64,000 bases of DNA from Asterella californica. Taxonomy: Eukaryota > Streptophyta > Marchantiopsida > Marchantiales > Aytoniaceae. The DNA lies in NCBI GenBank assembly GCA_036924285.1, contig JAYKYS010000007.1:8928001-8992000 (forward strand), written 5' to 3'. Position numbers and translations under genes: made by a program. The notes under the pieces are model-generated. The model saw only the letters and a program-made list of their open reading frames with translations. It was not told where the DNA came from and searched no databases. Below, in pieces: positions 23,101 through 35,364 of the stretch (the stretch's first letter is position 1; each line of letters opens with the position of its first letter).

Positions 23101-24667
23101 GATATATCCGAAGCTTCCTACAGTTCTTGTCATTCTGTCATTCATTACGCTGGTTCAGCTGGTTTCAGCACAAAGATGCGGTAGAGACTTTAACGGGGCC
23201 ACGTGTGGAGTTGGCAACTGCTGCAGTCAGTACGGATACTGCGGAAATACATGCGATCACTGTGACCCTGGCAAAGGCTGCCAAAGCTCATGTGACGCAA
23301 GCAAATGTGGTGGTGGTGGAGGTAGTCAAACTGGCCGTGCTTCTTTCTACACTGCACCATACACCCGTAAGTACCTCAGCCTGTTCTGAACATCTTCAAG
23401 GGAACAAATTCTAGAACTTCGGGACTAACCACATTTCTGTCAATTGTACTCGAGATCACGAGTAGTATTCTCGCGAGTGTAGCGATTCTTGGGGTGTGCA
23501 TATTATGAATCAGTATTAGTTGAGGATGACGTCCCTTGATGCTTACATGCTTTCTTATGTTCTCAAGCTTCTGGCTAAAGCGAAGCTTACGGTCCAGTAT
23601 GTCACCACCATCAGTTGAGCTCCTGAAGGTAACATGATTCTACCAGACTCATCTTCGGAGTTGGTGGAACCGCTATAAGAATTTGTCATGGTAGCATGAG
23701 CTGAGCTTCAGAATACGAAAGGAGTAACATGAAAAGGAGTCCGAGTACTAAAACACTACTGGATCTTCTATATGGAGATGCTCGCTGTAAGAATGTTCAC
23801 ACTGATTGATGTGTTTTTGCCAGCTTCGGCATGTTTCGGTTACGATCAAGGCCAGTTCCCTAGCAACGGGTACTTCGCAGCAGCAGGTGATGGCAACCCT
23901 AACCTTTGGAACGGTGGAAACAACTGCGGGAAGGTGTTCCAGATACGTTGTACAGGGAACGGATGCAGGCATGGCAATGCCATCAGCGTGAAGGTTGTTG
24001 ATCGATGCCCCAACGGTTGCAGTGGTGGACGTGCATTCGACCTGTCATACGATGCTTTCAACGCCATTGCCAACCCAGACGTTGGCGTCATCAGCATCGT
24101 ATACAGTGGATGATGATCCATGATCATTTCCTGCACAATAGAAGTTATAGACTAGCATATGCGTTTAGCAGCTCTTACGCTTTGACTGCACACAATCCTG
24201 AAGGCTTGACCAACAAACATTTGGTGTACATTCAGCAAAGACTGTATGGACAGACCTAGAATACTGTCTAGACCTTAAGTTTGTCTCTGTACTGAGAGCT
24301 TCTTTTGCCGTTCATACGTGTAAGGGCTTGCACTTGTGCTACCTTACAAAGTGTAACCAAATGCACGTTCATGAACAACTCGTTCATGAAGAGAATAAAA
24401 GTTGGACGTTTAGATCGTCCATGTACTGTGCATTCTTCTTTAATTTGTAACGTTCGTTTTCGGAGGGCTCGCACTTCTGCTAGCTATCAAAGTTTGCAAT
24501 ATATGCTGGCATGTGAGAACATGTATAAATGAAGATAATCATAGCGTACTGTACTTTGAAGCTAGCACAAGATCAACAAAGATCATTACTATTCATCAAG
24601 AGTTGTCAAACGATCGCGAGGTGTAAAACAAACGAACCCACATTTGCAAGCTACACGTACAAGGTTT
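20102..24667 (+). repeat. Tandem duplication unit 1 (4.57 kb) with hevein-DPBB gene 1
   Basis: The segment from TACTCAACTGTTTAAACAAGG to CGTACAAGGTTT is repeated in the same orientation at 25985-30378. The copies differ by small indels and substitutions over the AT-rich 5' part, the 1.5-kb upstream region and the whole gene with its intron. Unit 1 is longer mainly through extra sequence near 20130-20160, 20225-20280, 22700 and 22830-22915. Confidence 0.9.
23090..24113 (+). CDS. Secreted hevein-type chitin-binding / double-psi beta-barrel protein, copy 1
   Basis: Exons 23090-23366 and 23824-24113, intron 457 nt (CCC|GTAAGT ... TTGCCAG|CTT), 188 aa. Residues 1-27 (MATRIYPKLPTVLVILSF and on to VSA) form a signal peptide, so I prefer this ATG over the in-frame one at 23030. 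Then follows a Cys-rich hevein domain (QRCGRDFNGATC, NCCSQYGYCG), a Gly linker, and a DPBB domain like plant EG45/natriuretic-peptide-like proteins (ACFGYDQGQFP, ISVKVVDRCPNGC, FDLSYDAFNAIA, IVYSG). The layout parallels class I PR-4 proteins (hevein plus barwin). A role in binding chitin or cell-wall glycans in the apoplast, perhaps in defence, is inferred from family. The hevein part has Cys in GNTC and SKC beyond the usual eight. It lacks the C-terminal expansin domain, so it is not a full expansin. Confidence 0.9.
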
Positions 24668-25984
24668 CTCCCTCACGACATTCGTTTTGTATTTTGTGCT
24701 GGAACACACGATTTCCTGTACAATGTTTTTTCTGTTCTCTCCCTTTTCCTCAGCTTCTGCTGGCTAGTTGGAACCTTCGATATAGAGAGTCTGCACATGT
24801 GCTTTTCGCTTGCGCTGTTTGTAGCTCCTAATACTCTAACCAGCACCGTACTCGAGCTGTTCGAAGTCTTCATCTCGTTTTATTCGGACTGCATTAATGC
24901 AACTTACAGACACCATGAACACGTGTGAAGGATAGTGTGAGCTTCGCCTATTCGGAGTTTAATAGGAATTCAGCATCAGAATGAGCAGAAAGGCAGACAG
25001 GCAGACAGGCAGACGAAAGACGGGGAGTCCGTAACGATTCTGTAGCGAACTCGATTCTGCAGCAGACCTGTATTTCTTACCACACGAAGGCGAAACCTGG
25101 AGTCCTTTCTTTGCAGGGTAGCTTTCCATAAACTTGGATATACAACTCAGATCTACAAAAGCTTATGCATTCATGGACGGGATGAGTAGGAAGGAGAACA
25201 TAAAGCTTCATTCTAACATGATGGTCAATCGGTTACAGGAAACTTTTGTAGAAAGAGGCCGCAATGTGACTGAATGAGTAGCATGTACAATCATATGACC
25301 TTTACAAGGTAGGAAAGGAAACCATATCCCACAAGAAAGGATTTCATCACTACCTAGATCAGCTTGCAGCTCAGACGGAGAGATACACGACTCAGAAACG
25401 GAACGCTGAAACTGACCAAGCTGATGATACATTATTATTCTGACAATTTTCTGGCACTGCTACGTGTATGCACCGACTGTATATACTGTATATACTGTAT
25501 ATCAACTGATATAATCGTTAGGTACAAGAGGAAACTCAAAGTATGACGGAAGCACAAACTGAGCAGACGTCTATGTTAGTGAAGGATGAGGATCCTCTTC
25601 CTTGGCATGCACAGCACTGTGAGGTCTCATCTTATCTTCAACTTCCTGGACTTTGCCTTTAACCTTGTCCACAAAGGAAGCCTTCGGTGCATCGTCTTCA
25701 AGGTCTCACTCTCGTGAGTGACGGCCGGTTTTTGGCGATGAGCTTCGTTTGTCGACTGTCGTGTGGGCGATGAGGGCGATTCTGGACAGTCATGACATAA
25801 TATAACAGGTCAACAAAGGTTATCTACGGGCAATTCCCGTTGTCCCAACAGATACTCGGTAAAGACCTCGTAAAGGTCTCGTGCTACAGGTCTTCTGACA
25901 AGCGACCTCCTGGCTCTACATAAAGCGTATCATAACAAAATTCTGTTAGCCTTTCTTGTGTAAAGTTTATGAAACATTTGTGAC
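24668..25984. other. Spacer between the two duplicated units
   Basis: Not duplicated in the second unit. Contains short simple repeats (GGCAGACA-type near 24990-25015, TATACTG-type near 25479-25503) and one possible exon on the minus strand (next entry). Other frames show no domain. Confidence 0.5.
25571..25705 (-). other. Possible terminal exon of an unknown, hydrophilic protein
   Basis: A 44-codon open stretch on the minus strand ending in TAG (25573-25571). It is rich in Lys, Glu, Asp, Val and His (DDAPKASFVDKVKGKVQEVE, then PHSAVHAKEEDPHP), a composition resembling dehydrin/LEA-like tails. It is preceded by an in-frame stop at 25708-25706, so it would need an acceptor next to that point. 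No upstream exon was found. It may be a gene fragment. Confidence 0.2.
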
Positions 25985-28900
25985 TACTCAACTGTTTAAA
26001 CAAGGATGATCTTTCATATACCAGATCAGAGTATTATGTTGAATCGAAACTATGACCTTATATTCAGTCGAAACTAGCTAAACACGACCATAGATAATCT
26101 GTGTATATTAGCAGGTCAGATAATATGAAAAGTAATTCAAAAATTCCTCGCATCCATTGATATATAGTTGAATAAATCGTATTGCGGATATATTCTGAAT
26201 ATATCTGCAGAATATATCCGCAAAGTCTTCAGTATTACAGAAACCTTCACTCATTCTTTTCTCATATCGGCTTGACCAACAAATATTCTTATTATATCCT
26301 TCTTGATATATATTAATCTAAATAACTAAATAATTCATTTAAATCAAACTCACTGTACATAATAATGTCTTAATGTTTATCATTTCAAGATAATCAAGAA
26401 GATACTAAATTATCGTTGTTTGGTAAACTGAATCAACTCCATTCTATATCTTAAGTTGGAAATAAAGATGATACTAGTTCAATGCAATTATATAGTGTAA
26501 CAATATGATCAGAATGTTAACTAACTAAATTTACATATTTAGTTAGTAATTCTAAACCAAATGAAATATTTTTTATTCTACGTATAAAAATATATTGTAT
26601 AGATAATAGAATAAGTATATAATAATACAATTGTATATAGAAATAGATTAAGTATAATATGGCATACTACAAAAATACTTAGAAAACACTGAAAAGAATA
26701 ACAATGTTTTAAATTACTATAACCAAATAAAATTAAAAATAAATGATGAATATTGTACATGACTTCTAGAATACACAGTGAACAACCGATGACAGAATAA
26801 ATAAAGTAATATAATAATATCTAGATTTAATAGTGTTTCATAATTTGATATAAATAAATCAGTCTAATGATCATATAATGTTGCGTATAATAACAATATT
26901 TACTTATTATTATCATAACAAAAATTTTATTATAACATAATAATACTGAAGGTAGATCAAATTATGGTCATCCGTATCAACTGTCGAAATATCTAAGTAA
27001 GATATAATTGCCATGCGATCAAATACGTCATCTGACATATCGACATAGATATTCTATGTCAAAAGGTTCATTTACAAGTTTGTTAAAATTAAAATAAACA
27101 GATCATTTTAGTCGTTTTAGATAGAATAATAAGATGAGAGAATACATTAGAAGGTTTCTTGTACTCAAATACTTTTAAGAGGTATACATATGTTTATTCA
27201 AAGATACAATAAAACATAGTTTTACTCTTTCAGTTGAATTATGTTATATATGTACATTGGCCTTATTAAAAACTAACATTTAAGATTAAAATGTAGTACT
27301 AGAATCGCGGCTAGTTTTGAGTCACGAACGTCCCCTCTTCCCCATCCGGTCGTATGTGCATGCCGTCGTGGCAAGTCTCCACCTGGCAGCGTGAAGCGTG
27401 GTCGAGACTGTCCACATGAGCCGTTAACAACGCATGGTCCCTCCGAACTGTGGGGTTTCGTGCTCTTACTTTCGTCTCTTTATATCGTGAATAAAAGGCA
27501 CAGCAGGCCCACGAAGAAAAACCGAACCAATCCGTCGAAGAAGTTCTCTATCGTACCATTATATCTATATCCCCCACCCGATACGGCAGTCCAGAGCCGA
27601 GAAAGTCCACATTTACACAGCTTTCGTCTTTCGTTTCGTCTACAAGACTTCATCTGAGGTCTGGAGACCGCAAGTGAACAGTTCCATTTGTTTGACCTGA
27701 CTGTTTTACACTGCTCCGTGTCACCCATGATGAGTTACCTTGATGGGGAGAGTTTCCACCTCCCAACGCGGAAATGCAGGATCGGTCACCCCACTTCTCT
27801 GACCGAGGGATGGAGGAAACCTTGGCTTTGTTCAGCTTATGAACATCTTAGAGCTTATATTAAAACAGCTTAGAATAAATCTTTCTCCTCTGTGCTGTGT
27901 TCGAGGTTCGGTTATGTAAACTTCATCACGAAACAAGTGTCAAACTAATAACAAACCTGGAAAAGAATACAGTGGTCAACTCGGAAGGATGGGCATGACA
28001 CTCGACTGAATGAGGAGAGAATAGCGTCGTTTCATGATTAGCTGCTCTTATGGTCACTCTTTTCTGCTCCGCCTCATCAGAAACCTGCATATGAAAATGC
28101 ATCCAGTCGACAAGCACATACTGTCCGATAGTGAGCTTAGAATATACAAAATCTAAGAGTTGAAGTTCATACTCTAGCTGCTGGCTACACTTGGCAATGG
28201 ATGGAAGACGAGACTCCAGTAAGAAGTTCATTGTCATGAGAAGTCAAGGCGTCATCAAGATCATGGCGGGTCTAATCGAGATTTCTGGACCCAAAGTCTA
28301 TAAAGAAAAAGTGAAGGTGTTGGGTTGCAAGGTAGACGTGCACCTGCAGGGTCTAGGATACAATACTTAGTCCTGAATCACGTTGTCTTCTGTCCAGGAC
28401 AAGATGGAATGGAGCGGGTATATATGTTCAGTATGGACCATCAGTTTCCAAAGTGCAATGAATATTGTTGATTTCATTGAATGATCAGCTTCTGAGAGCG
28501 TTGGATCATGCTTGTATAGCGTCTTAGTGCGTTACTGAAAGTCACACAATCCACTCATTCAGGACTCCTTCAAGTCCAGGTAATATACATGCCCAGCTTC
28601 ATGTCTAGTCGCTGAGCTCGAGAACTCTTGCGTTATGAAGCTTTAGTGCTTGATGATTATGGACTACTAAAGACATATTAGGAATCGGTCTTCTCAGCCA
28701 GTTCATAGCGTTTTCCAGTTCATGAGCTGTGATCACTTGCTGAGCAGATGATTGCATTGTTCGTTGATATAACTAGACTGAAAGAAAAGCTATGTGGCGA
28801 CTTACAGATGGCGACGAGGATATATCCGAAGCTTCCTACAGTTCTTGTCATTCTGTCATTCCTTACGCTGGTTCAGCTGGTTTCAGCACAAAGATGCGGT

Positions 28901-30378
28901 AGAGACTTTAACGGGGCCACGTGTGGAGTTGGCAACTGCTGCAGTCAATACGGATACTGCGGAAATACATGCGATCACTGTGACCCTGGCAAAGGCTGCC
29001 AAAGCTCATGTGACGCAAGCAAATGTGGTGGTGGTGGAGGTAGTCAAACTGACCGTGCTTCTTTCTACACTGCACCATACACCCGTAAGTACCTCAGCCT
29101 GTTCTGAACATCTTCAAGGGAACAAATTCTAGAACTTCGGGACTAACCACATTTCTGTCAATTGTACTCGAGATCACGAGTAGTAGTACGTATTCTCGCG
29201 AGTGTAGCGATTCTTGGAGTGTGCATATTATGAATCAGTATTAGTTGAGGATGACCTCCCTTGATGCTTACAGTGCTTTCTTATGTTCCAAGCTTCTGGC
29301 TAAAGCGAAGCTTACGGTCCAGTATGTCACCACCATCAGTTGAGCTCCTGAAGCTAAGATGATTCTACCAGACTCATCTTCGGAGTTGGTGGAACCGCTA
29401 TAAGAATTTGTCATGGTAGCATGAGCTGAGCTTCAGAATACGAAAGGAGTAACATGAAAAGGAGTCCGAGTACTAAAACACTACTGGATCTTCTATATGG
29501 AGATGCTCGCTGTAAGAATGTTCACACTGATTGATGTGTTTTTGCCAGCTTCGGCATGTTTCGGTTACGATCAAGGCCAGTTCCCTAGCAACGGGTACTT
29601 CGCAGCAGCAGGTGATGGCAACCCTAACCTTTGGAACGGTGGAAACAACTGCGGGAAGGTGTTCCAGATACGTTGTACAGGGAACGGATGCAGGCATGGC
29701 AATGCCATCAGCGTGAAGGTTGTTGATCGATGCCCCAACGGTTGCAGTGGTGGACGTGCATTCGACCTGTCATACGATGCTTTCAACGCCATTGCCAACC
29801 CAGACGTTGGCGTCATCAGCATCGTATACAGTGGATGATGATCCATGATCATTTCCTGCACTATAAAAGTTATAGAGTAGCATATGCGTTTAGCAACTCT
29901 TACGCTTTGACTGCACACAATCTCCCTGAAGGCTTGACCAACAAACATTTGGTGCACATTCAGCAAAGACTGTATGGACAGACCTTAAGGTCGTCTCTGT
30001 ACTGAGAGCTTCTTTTGCCGTTCATACGTGTAAGGGCTTGCACTTGTGCTACCTTACAAAGTATAACCAAATGCACGTTCATGAACAACTCGTTCATGAA
30101 GAGAATAAAAGTTGGACGTTTAGATCGTCCATGTACTGTGCATTCTTCTTTAGCTTGTTAACGTTCGTTTTCGAAGGGCTCGCACTTCTGCTAGCTATCA
30201 AAGTTTGCAATATATGCTGGCATGTGAGAACATGTATAAATGAAGATCATCATAGCGTACTGTACTTTGAAGCTAGCACAAGATCAACAAAGATCATTAC
30301 TATTCATCAAGAGTTGTCAAACGATCGCGAGGTGTAAAACAAACGAACCCACATTTGCAAGCCACACGTACAAGGTTT
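25985..30378 (+). repeat. Tandem duplication unit 2 (4.39 kb) with hevein-DPBB gene 2
   Basis: Direct repeat of 20102-24667, starting TACTCAACTGTTTAAACAAGG and ending CACGTACAAGGTTT. Beyond 30378 the two sequences diverge completely. The spacer of 1.3 kb between the units is single-copy in the window. Confidence 0.9.
28808..29838 (+). CDS. Secreted hevein-type chitin-binding / double-psi beta-barrel protein, copy 2
   Basis: Exons 28808-29084 and 29549-29838 (intron 464 nt), same splice sites and 188-aa length as copy 1. The proteins differ at only two places that I see: Ile to Leu in the signal peptide (LSFLTLVQL) and Gly to Asp at the linker/DPBB border (SQTDRASF). Exon 2 appears identical in the two copies, while the intron and flanks carry several indels. 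That pattern points to purifying selection or gene conversion, so both genes are probably functional. It sits at the same distance from conserved upstream sequence as copy 1, so both may share regulation. Confidence 0.9.
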
Positions 30379-31120
30379 TCTCTCGGTTCCGAAAGGGTCT
30401 CTCTTCTTACAAGGGCGTGCCTTCAACTCCAGGTTCTGCCTTCGGGCCTCTTCTCGTGCGGAAGTCTCTAGAGTTTTCTCGTTTCAACTTCACCTCAAGC
30501 ACTCGGATCGGGAGAGAAAACGTTCACCGTCGAATTTACTTCACGTGCACAGACGGAAGATCCCAATTCTGGCCCGCAGGAGCGGACTCCGTGTACGGAA
30601 GCCAAGTTCGTGATGGACCATAGTCCCAATTACTAGTCGCAGTTCGTAAGTTACTACGAATAGTCGCAGTTCGTGAACTATAAATGGTAAATGGTGTTAT
30701 CTGTCCCTTGGGGTCTTTGAGGACCATGATATTGTCCATGTGGAGTTAATCACAGAGGGACTCTGGACCAGAAGTTTCATTAACAGTTTGCAGCAGCATG
30801 CACTTCTAATCGTACATATAAAAGATTGAATCCACTACCATTCTCTTAGAGGCTTGTATGCTAAATCACTTGGGACACCGATCTTCGGTATCTATCTAAG
30901 CAACGTCCAATTATATCACATTCTTTCATATTAATGCACTTTTCTCACGCCTGATTTCAATAGACGGCAAGTACATAAAGTGCAGGTTACTGCGTGGTTC
31001 CTCAAACACGGTTACACGATTGTGTTACAAGGACACAGTTACACAACTGTGGTCGAGCTGACGGTTGAGAATCTCATTGAGATTCGCCAGTTTAAGCATT
31101 GTAACTGATGTAGTGGTAAG
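30379..31120. other. Unique sequence after the duplication
   Basis: No gene recognised. A plus-strand frame that starts in the duplicated part (30240-30623) runs across the duplication border and is absent from unit 1, so it is unlikely to be real. A short inverted repeat, GAATCTCATTGAGATTC, lies near 31068-31084. Confidence 0.4.
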
Positions 31121-31123
31121 TAC

Positions 31124-32541
31124 TTGTTGAATGACATTGTAGTGGACGTAGAGGAGATAACGGAGAGTGTTGATTGTAATCTAGATAGTTTTTTAGATGT
31201 GTTAAGTGAGATGTTTGATGATGAAGATGACGGTGTTTGCACAGTCCACTCTCGGATTCGAGTCCAACTCGATTGTGAAGTCTTTGCGCAAGCAAAAGTT
31301 GACGTCGTGATGAGCGCTAAAGACAAAATTGAAGAGATATGTGATGTCTTTGTGAGAGATATTTTGAAACCCGACCTCGAATGTGGGTGCGGTTATTACT
31401 GGGGAGTCCAGTATGTCCGAACTTCTACATCGGGTAATTTCTGTACAATCTCGCTTTGATGTATTTCGTGAGATTATCGTTTGGTTTGGAAAAGACCAGT
31501 CGATGATGTTTAACTCCCATTCGAGATAGCAACATAAATGAAAAATGATCGAACGTTTTTCATGTAAATGTAGTGTGAAGGTCGACATAGACTGCCCTTC
31601 TTCTCGTGATTGTGCTATATCTGCTGCTGCCATCCAATATTTACAGCAAGTAGTGAATTCGTCATACAAAAAGCCAGAGTTATATAAAGCATTGTGAATG
31701 GAGAACTTTATAGATCATGCTTTTGTCACTCGTAGTCAAGTAAACTATCATATAGTCAAGATTTTAGCAAGCACATATACCCAAAAACGTCTCAGATCAG
31801 TTGACATCAGCCCATGAGTTGATCAAGAGCGAGAAATCCAGTAAGACCGGATTCTCTCCAATAGTTTTTGAGAATGACAAGAGTTATTAGTGTCTTTGCT
31901 TTCATTACTCCATTTCTGACAAATGCTACTAAGGTAGCAGAGGTCATAATATACAGCACGTTCAAAACTAATGCTGTGCAGTCCGAGCTCTTCGCGTTCA
32001 ATAAGAATATCGGAGGTTTTGGATTGTCTTTAACATACATGTTCTACAGCCAAAATTACTTTGACAAAGATAAGAGTGGTAGCTCCCAAAGAGAAGTAGA
32101 ACGCATTCGTATCTCACTGCTAATCTGATGGTTTCATATGGTTATGGAGCGTGGGTTGAAATCGACCTTCTTCATAACAGATAAGGATCTAGGTCAGATA
32201 CGAGCTTTGCAAACTGCTTGTCTAGAAGTTATGTGCAACTGTGCCTGCATCATGCACAAGCGGCTGTCGACACACGATTATGATTGCTAAAGCGCAATGT
32301 ACATGCATATAATGCTAACACTGCTAGTATGTTATTCGACTTTGTTGACTCCGGATGGACACATTTGACCCTAGAGGTTCATGGACATATTGTCTCATTA
32401 GACATGAAGCATATCAACACCTGGTTCACTAAACATTTCAATAGATATCCTTCGATTCCTATGACACGTGGAGTTTTCTGCTCGCTGAAGAGCACTACGA
32501 AGACTCTATATATGAGGCTTATGGTTGGTGTTATTCAATGA
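31124..32541 (+). pseudogene. Relic MULE (Mutator-like) transposase
   Basis: MULE transposases are DDE enzymes of cut-and-paste transposons. A frame at 31545-31697 (IERFSCKCSVKVDID) resembles the N-terminal zinc-binding region. The core follows at 31895-32270: STFKTNAVQSELFAF (family DxTYKTN; here the conserved Asp is gone), then GGFGLSLTYMF, then MERGLKSTFFITDKDLGQIR (family TDKD with the second catalytic Asp kept), then a C..H-type helix (CIMHKRL). The TGA at 32126-32128 and a frameshift around 32280 break it. An N-terminal acidic frame (31124-31459) may belong to it. The element's ends were not found. Family call is moderately sure; function is lost. Confidence 0.6.
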
Positions 32542-33272
32542 AGCTCGTTCACTTTTGGAGCTATCTCTGGAATGAGTGGTATCGTCTTGATAGATGAGCA
32601 TTTTTCGCCAGGTCTTCAAAACCTGTTCTTTGTCTATCTCAAACAACAAACACCACCGAGTCGCATTGACAGAAGTTGAAGTATGATTATAAATATTCAT
32701 GTAATAGACTTAAGCTCGATAGATTGTGCAAAATTCTAGTAGGTACTTTAGTGCAAGACTTGCAGATCTAGTTGCAACAAATGGCGAATGGATGGTTCTT
32801 CTCTTCGTGGTGGCGATACTTTGGTCTCAGCTGGAAGAAGTGCTTAAAGACAAAGGTGAGTTCTGATGCAGCTTTGCGATACGAGGTATGCACTTCGAAA
32901 TAGATTTGTTCGTTCATTTTTGGAGCTATCTCTGGAAATGAGTGGTATCGTCTTGATAGGTGGGCACTTTTCGCCAGGTCTTCAAAACTTGTTCTTTGTC
33001 TATCCCAAACAACAAACACCATAGAGTCGCATTGGTAGAAGTTGAAGTATGATTATAAATATTCATGTAATAGACCTAGGCTCGATAGATTGTGCAAAAT
33101 TCTAGCAGGTACTTTAGTCCAAGACTTGCAGATCCAGTTGCAACAAATGACGAATGGATGGTTCTTCTCTTCGTGGTGATGATACTTTGGTCTCAGTTGG
33201 AAGAAGTGCTTAGAGGCAAAGGTGAGTTCTGATGCAGCTTTGCGATACGAGGTATGCACTTCGAAATGAGTT
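32540..33272. repeat. Two tandem copies of a ~365-bp unit
   Basis: The unit starts near GAGCTATCTCTGG at 32559 and recurs 365 bp later at 32924, ending around CACTTCGAAAT (32892 and 33259). Copies differ by scattered substitutions. It lies directly behind the MULE relic and may derive from its 3' part; it holds no convincing coding frame. Confidence 0.85.
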
Positions 33273-34067
33273 TGTAGTTGTCTGAGCTATCTCAATGGTC
33301 CATATCTTCTATGCAAACATCATGTTCAAGCGTATTCAGTGACAAGTCTTTCGTTTCTAGTTTTTTCCTCCACTATCCATTGACAAGTATCTTTTGTTAC
33401 AGTTTGGAGCAGTTGGGTCACTTTTTTGATCGAGAGACGATAATTGTTAATTCAGTTCCGTGGTTCGAAGAACCACTCTACTTTCATCACTTTCCTCAAA
33501 ACTTGATTATTTCTTGTATCAGCATCAAATATCCTTGTGGGAGATAAGAGATGGTAGGAGCGAGCTTAAGTTTCCTTTATAGCTAGCTAATGAGTGGATG
33601 AAAGATTTTGACTAAAGCACCTTCAGTGATCATACTGGTGCATGTGGCCTGGTACCACAATGGAAAGGAAATGGCATAAGCTCCCTAGTCAAAGAGGCTT
33701 TTCAGGTTAACTGTCACTCAACTACCATAACAAAACAAACTTGCTCGTACAAGAAAAAAAGCAGTAGGATCAACCCAACAAGCATGAATTTCACTGGCTT
33801 ACACAAGCCATGCTTTCTACACTTGTTTCTTTGCTTCATGATAATACAGCTGATGGAAGAAGCCAATACAAGATTTTATTAGCTATCTGTCGCTGTGAAA
33901 CACTTACGCCAAGACCTAGAATAACGCAAAGACTTCATAAATCTGTGGAGAGAGTCAAAAGAATTGATCAGAGCATTCTTAGTACTTATTATACACTATG
34001 CAGCTCTTTGCCGGAGACGACGTTTAACTGAACTAAACATTCTGTAGATACGTTATCTTGTATCCAC
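33273..34067. other. No recognised gene
   Basis: Short frames at 33278-33547 and 33810-34031 (plus strand) have no known motif. Nothing else was seen. Confidence 0.4.
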
Positions 34068-34121
34068 GAGCACATTCTCCGATGGCCCCTCCTCACTGTT
34101 GCACCTTCGGAGAATGTGCTC
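34068..34121. repeat. Perfect 15-bp hairpin with 24-nt loop
   Basis: GAGCACATTCTCCGA (34068-34082) pairs exactly with TCGGAGAATGTGCTC (34107-34121). Comparable to the stems at 7357 and 10477. Confidence 0.85.
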
Positions 34122-34298
34122 TCTCTTCGGTAGTCAGTACCAAGATACACTCCTCAACAATACAATGATGCACTATGACAAATGTCGATACTTATAAATA
34201 CAAAATTTGATCGCACTTTATTTGATACATCATGCGCATCAGCGGTGTCTCTGAAACTGTTTGCGTTTGAGCTCTCAGAACTCATCCTGATCTATGTT

Positions 34299-34690
34299 TC
34301 AGCTACAACACGATGATCCTTGGTTGTGAAATATCATCACTGGCATTGAGAACATGACATTTACTGCAATTTGTAACTTGTAAAGATGATCGTGTGCTAT
34401 GTTTGTTTCGTTACTCGCAATCTTATTCAACTCCTTTAGACGTTCCACCAGCTCCGTCATCTCCTGCTCGTTGGATGTCTGGCAACCAACTATTATGAGT
34501 TCGTGCTTCATATCTAACAGACTTCGTGATATGTACTCCATGTAAACCATGGTCCAATGAACATCATCACCTTGCGAGTAGCTTCAATGATAAGGTCGGT
34601 ATTTAAGGTCCTCGTTGTCCTCTACCTCTGCTGTTTCTAAAGCTTCCAAAAATTTCTCCTCGGGGACGGACTCGTCAGGATACATCGCTA
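34299..34690 (-). other. Hypothetical two-part open frame, unknown
   Basis: Reading on the minus strand from about 34690, a stretch MYPDESVPEEKFLEALETAE and on to a stop near 34582 is followed by an 83-aa frame (34550-34299) rich in Glu, Leu and Asn (ELVERLKELNKIASNETNIA), which could form a helix or coiled coil. The composition looks more protein-like than the surroundings, but there is no recognisable domain and no partner copy. It could be a fragment of a transposon accessory gene. Confidence 0.25.
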
Positions 34691-34723
34691 CGCTCTATAC
34701 GTAAACATGCAGTGATAAATTCA

Positions 34724-34975
34724 AAACAACAAACCCTAACAAATTCTAATTGACATATGAAAAAAACATTGAGCAACACGAATTGAATCAGCAGTGGCAA
34801 ATTCAAAACAACGAATCCTAACAGAATGTAATTGATAGATGATGAGAATAGAAGCAAGACGAACTGAACCAGCAGTGGCAAAACAATGAACCCTAGTGAA
34901 ATATAATTGACAAATGACGAAAACATTGAGCAAGACGAAATGAACCAGCGAGAGATAGCACATCTCGTGATATAC
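34724..34975. repeat. ~75-82-bp tandem repeat around the Gypsy target
   Basis: Three units share AATTGACATATGA-like, ACATTGAGCAAGACGAA-like and TGAACCAGC wording, with AATTGA at 34748, 34830 and 34905. A related longer phrase, ACCAGCGAGAGATAGCACAT (34944-34963), is echoed at the Gypsy insertion point. Confidence 0.75.
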
Positions 34976-35077
34976 TTGAAGTGGATCTTGAAGTAACAAA
35001 AAGTGAAGCAGACCACACACGATAAGTAGACTGCGATCTTGAAGTGACGAGAAGCGGATCCTGGAACCAGCGAGAGA

Positions 35078-35364
35078 TGTCACGTTAGTCTGGCTACTCA
35101 ACTAGGTTGACCGAGTGCGAAGTGAGGAATCCCGATAAGGCCGTTAGTGCAATTAGGGCAAGTTGGTAGGAGTGCCCACAAGGGGTATATTTCGCAGGTA
35201 AGGCTTGGAAACCTCAATTCCTCAAGTTGAGCCTTCAAGCTCTTGGCTATGGTAGGTAGTCTTATGAGTGAGATTTGGATTCTCTACGAGCACAGAGTGG
35301 ATTTGGCTCGACTGTAGTGATTGTCTAGTGTCGGTTGGCATGATGGAGTGAGTACATATCTTGT
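35078..35364 (+). repeat. 5' LTR (shortened)
   Basis: Matches the first 286 bp of the 3' LTR, starting TGTCACGTTAGTCTGGC and ending at ACATATCTTGT. The last ~148 bp of the 3' LTR are missing here. The junction is followed by TATCACTTGG, which only loosely resembles an initiator-Met tRNA primer-binding site (TGGTATCA), so a deletion between LTR tail and leader is likely. Confidence 0.8.

Noticed and set aside
23076..23414. Alternative plus-strand frame over exon 1 of the hevein-DPBB gene (and its minus-strand shadows over exon 2)
   Set aside because: Out of frame with the clear signal peptide, hevein and DPBB domains.
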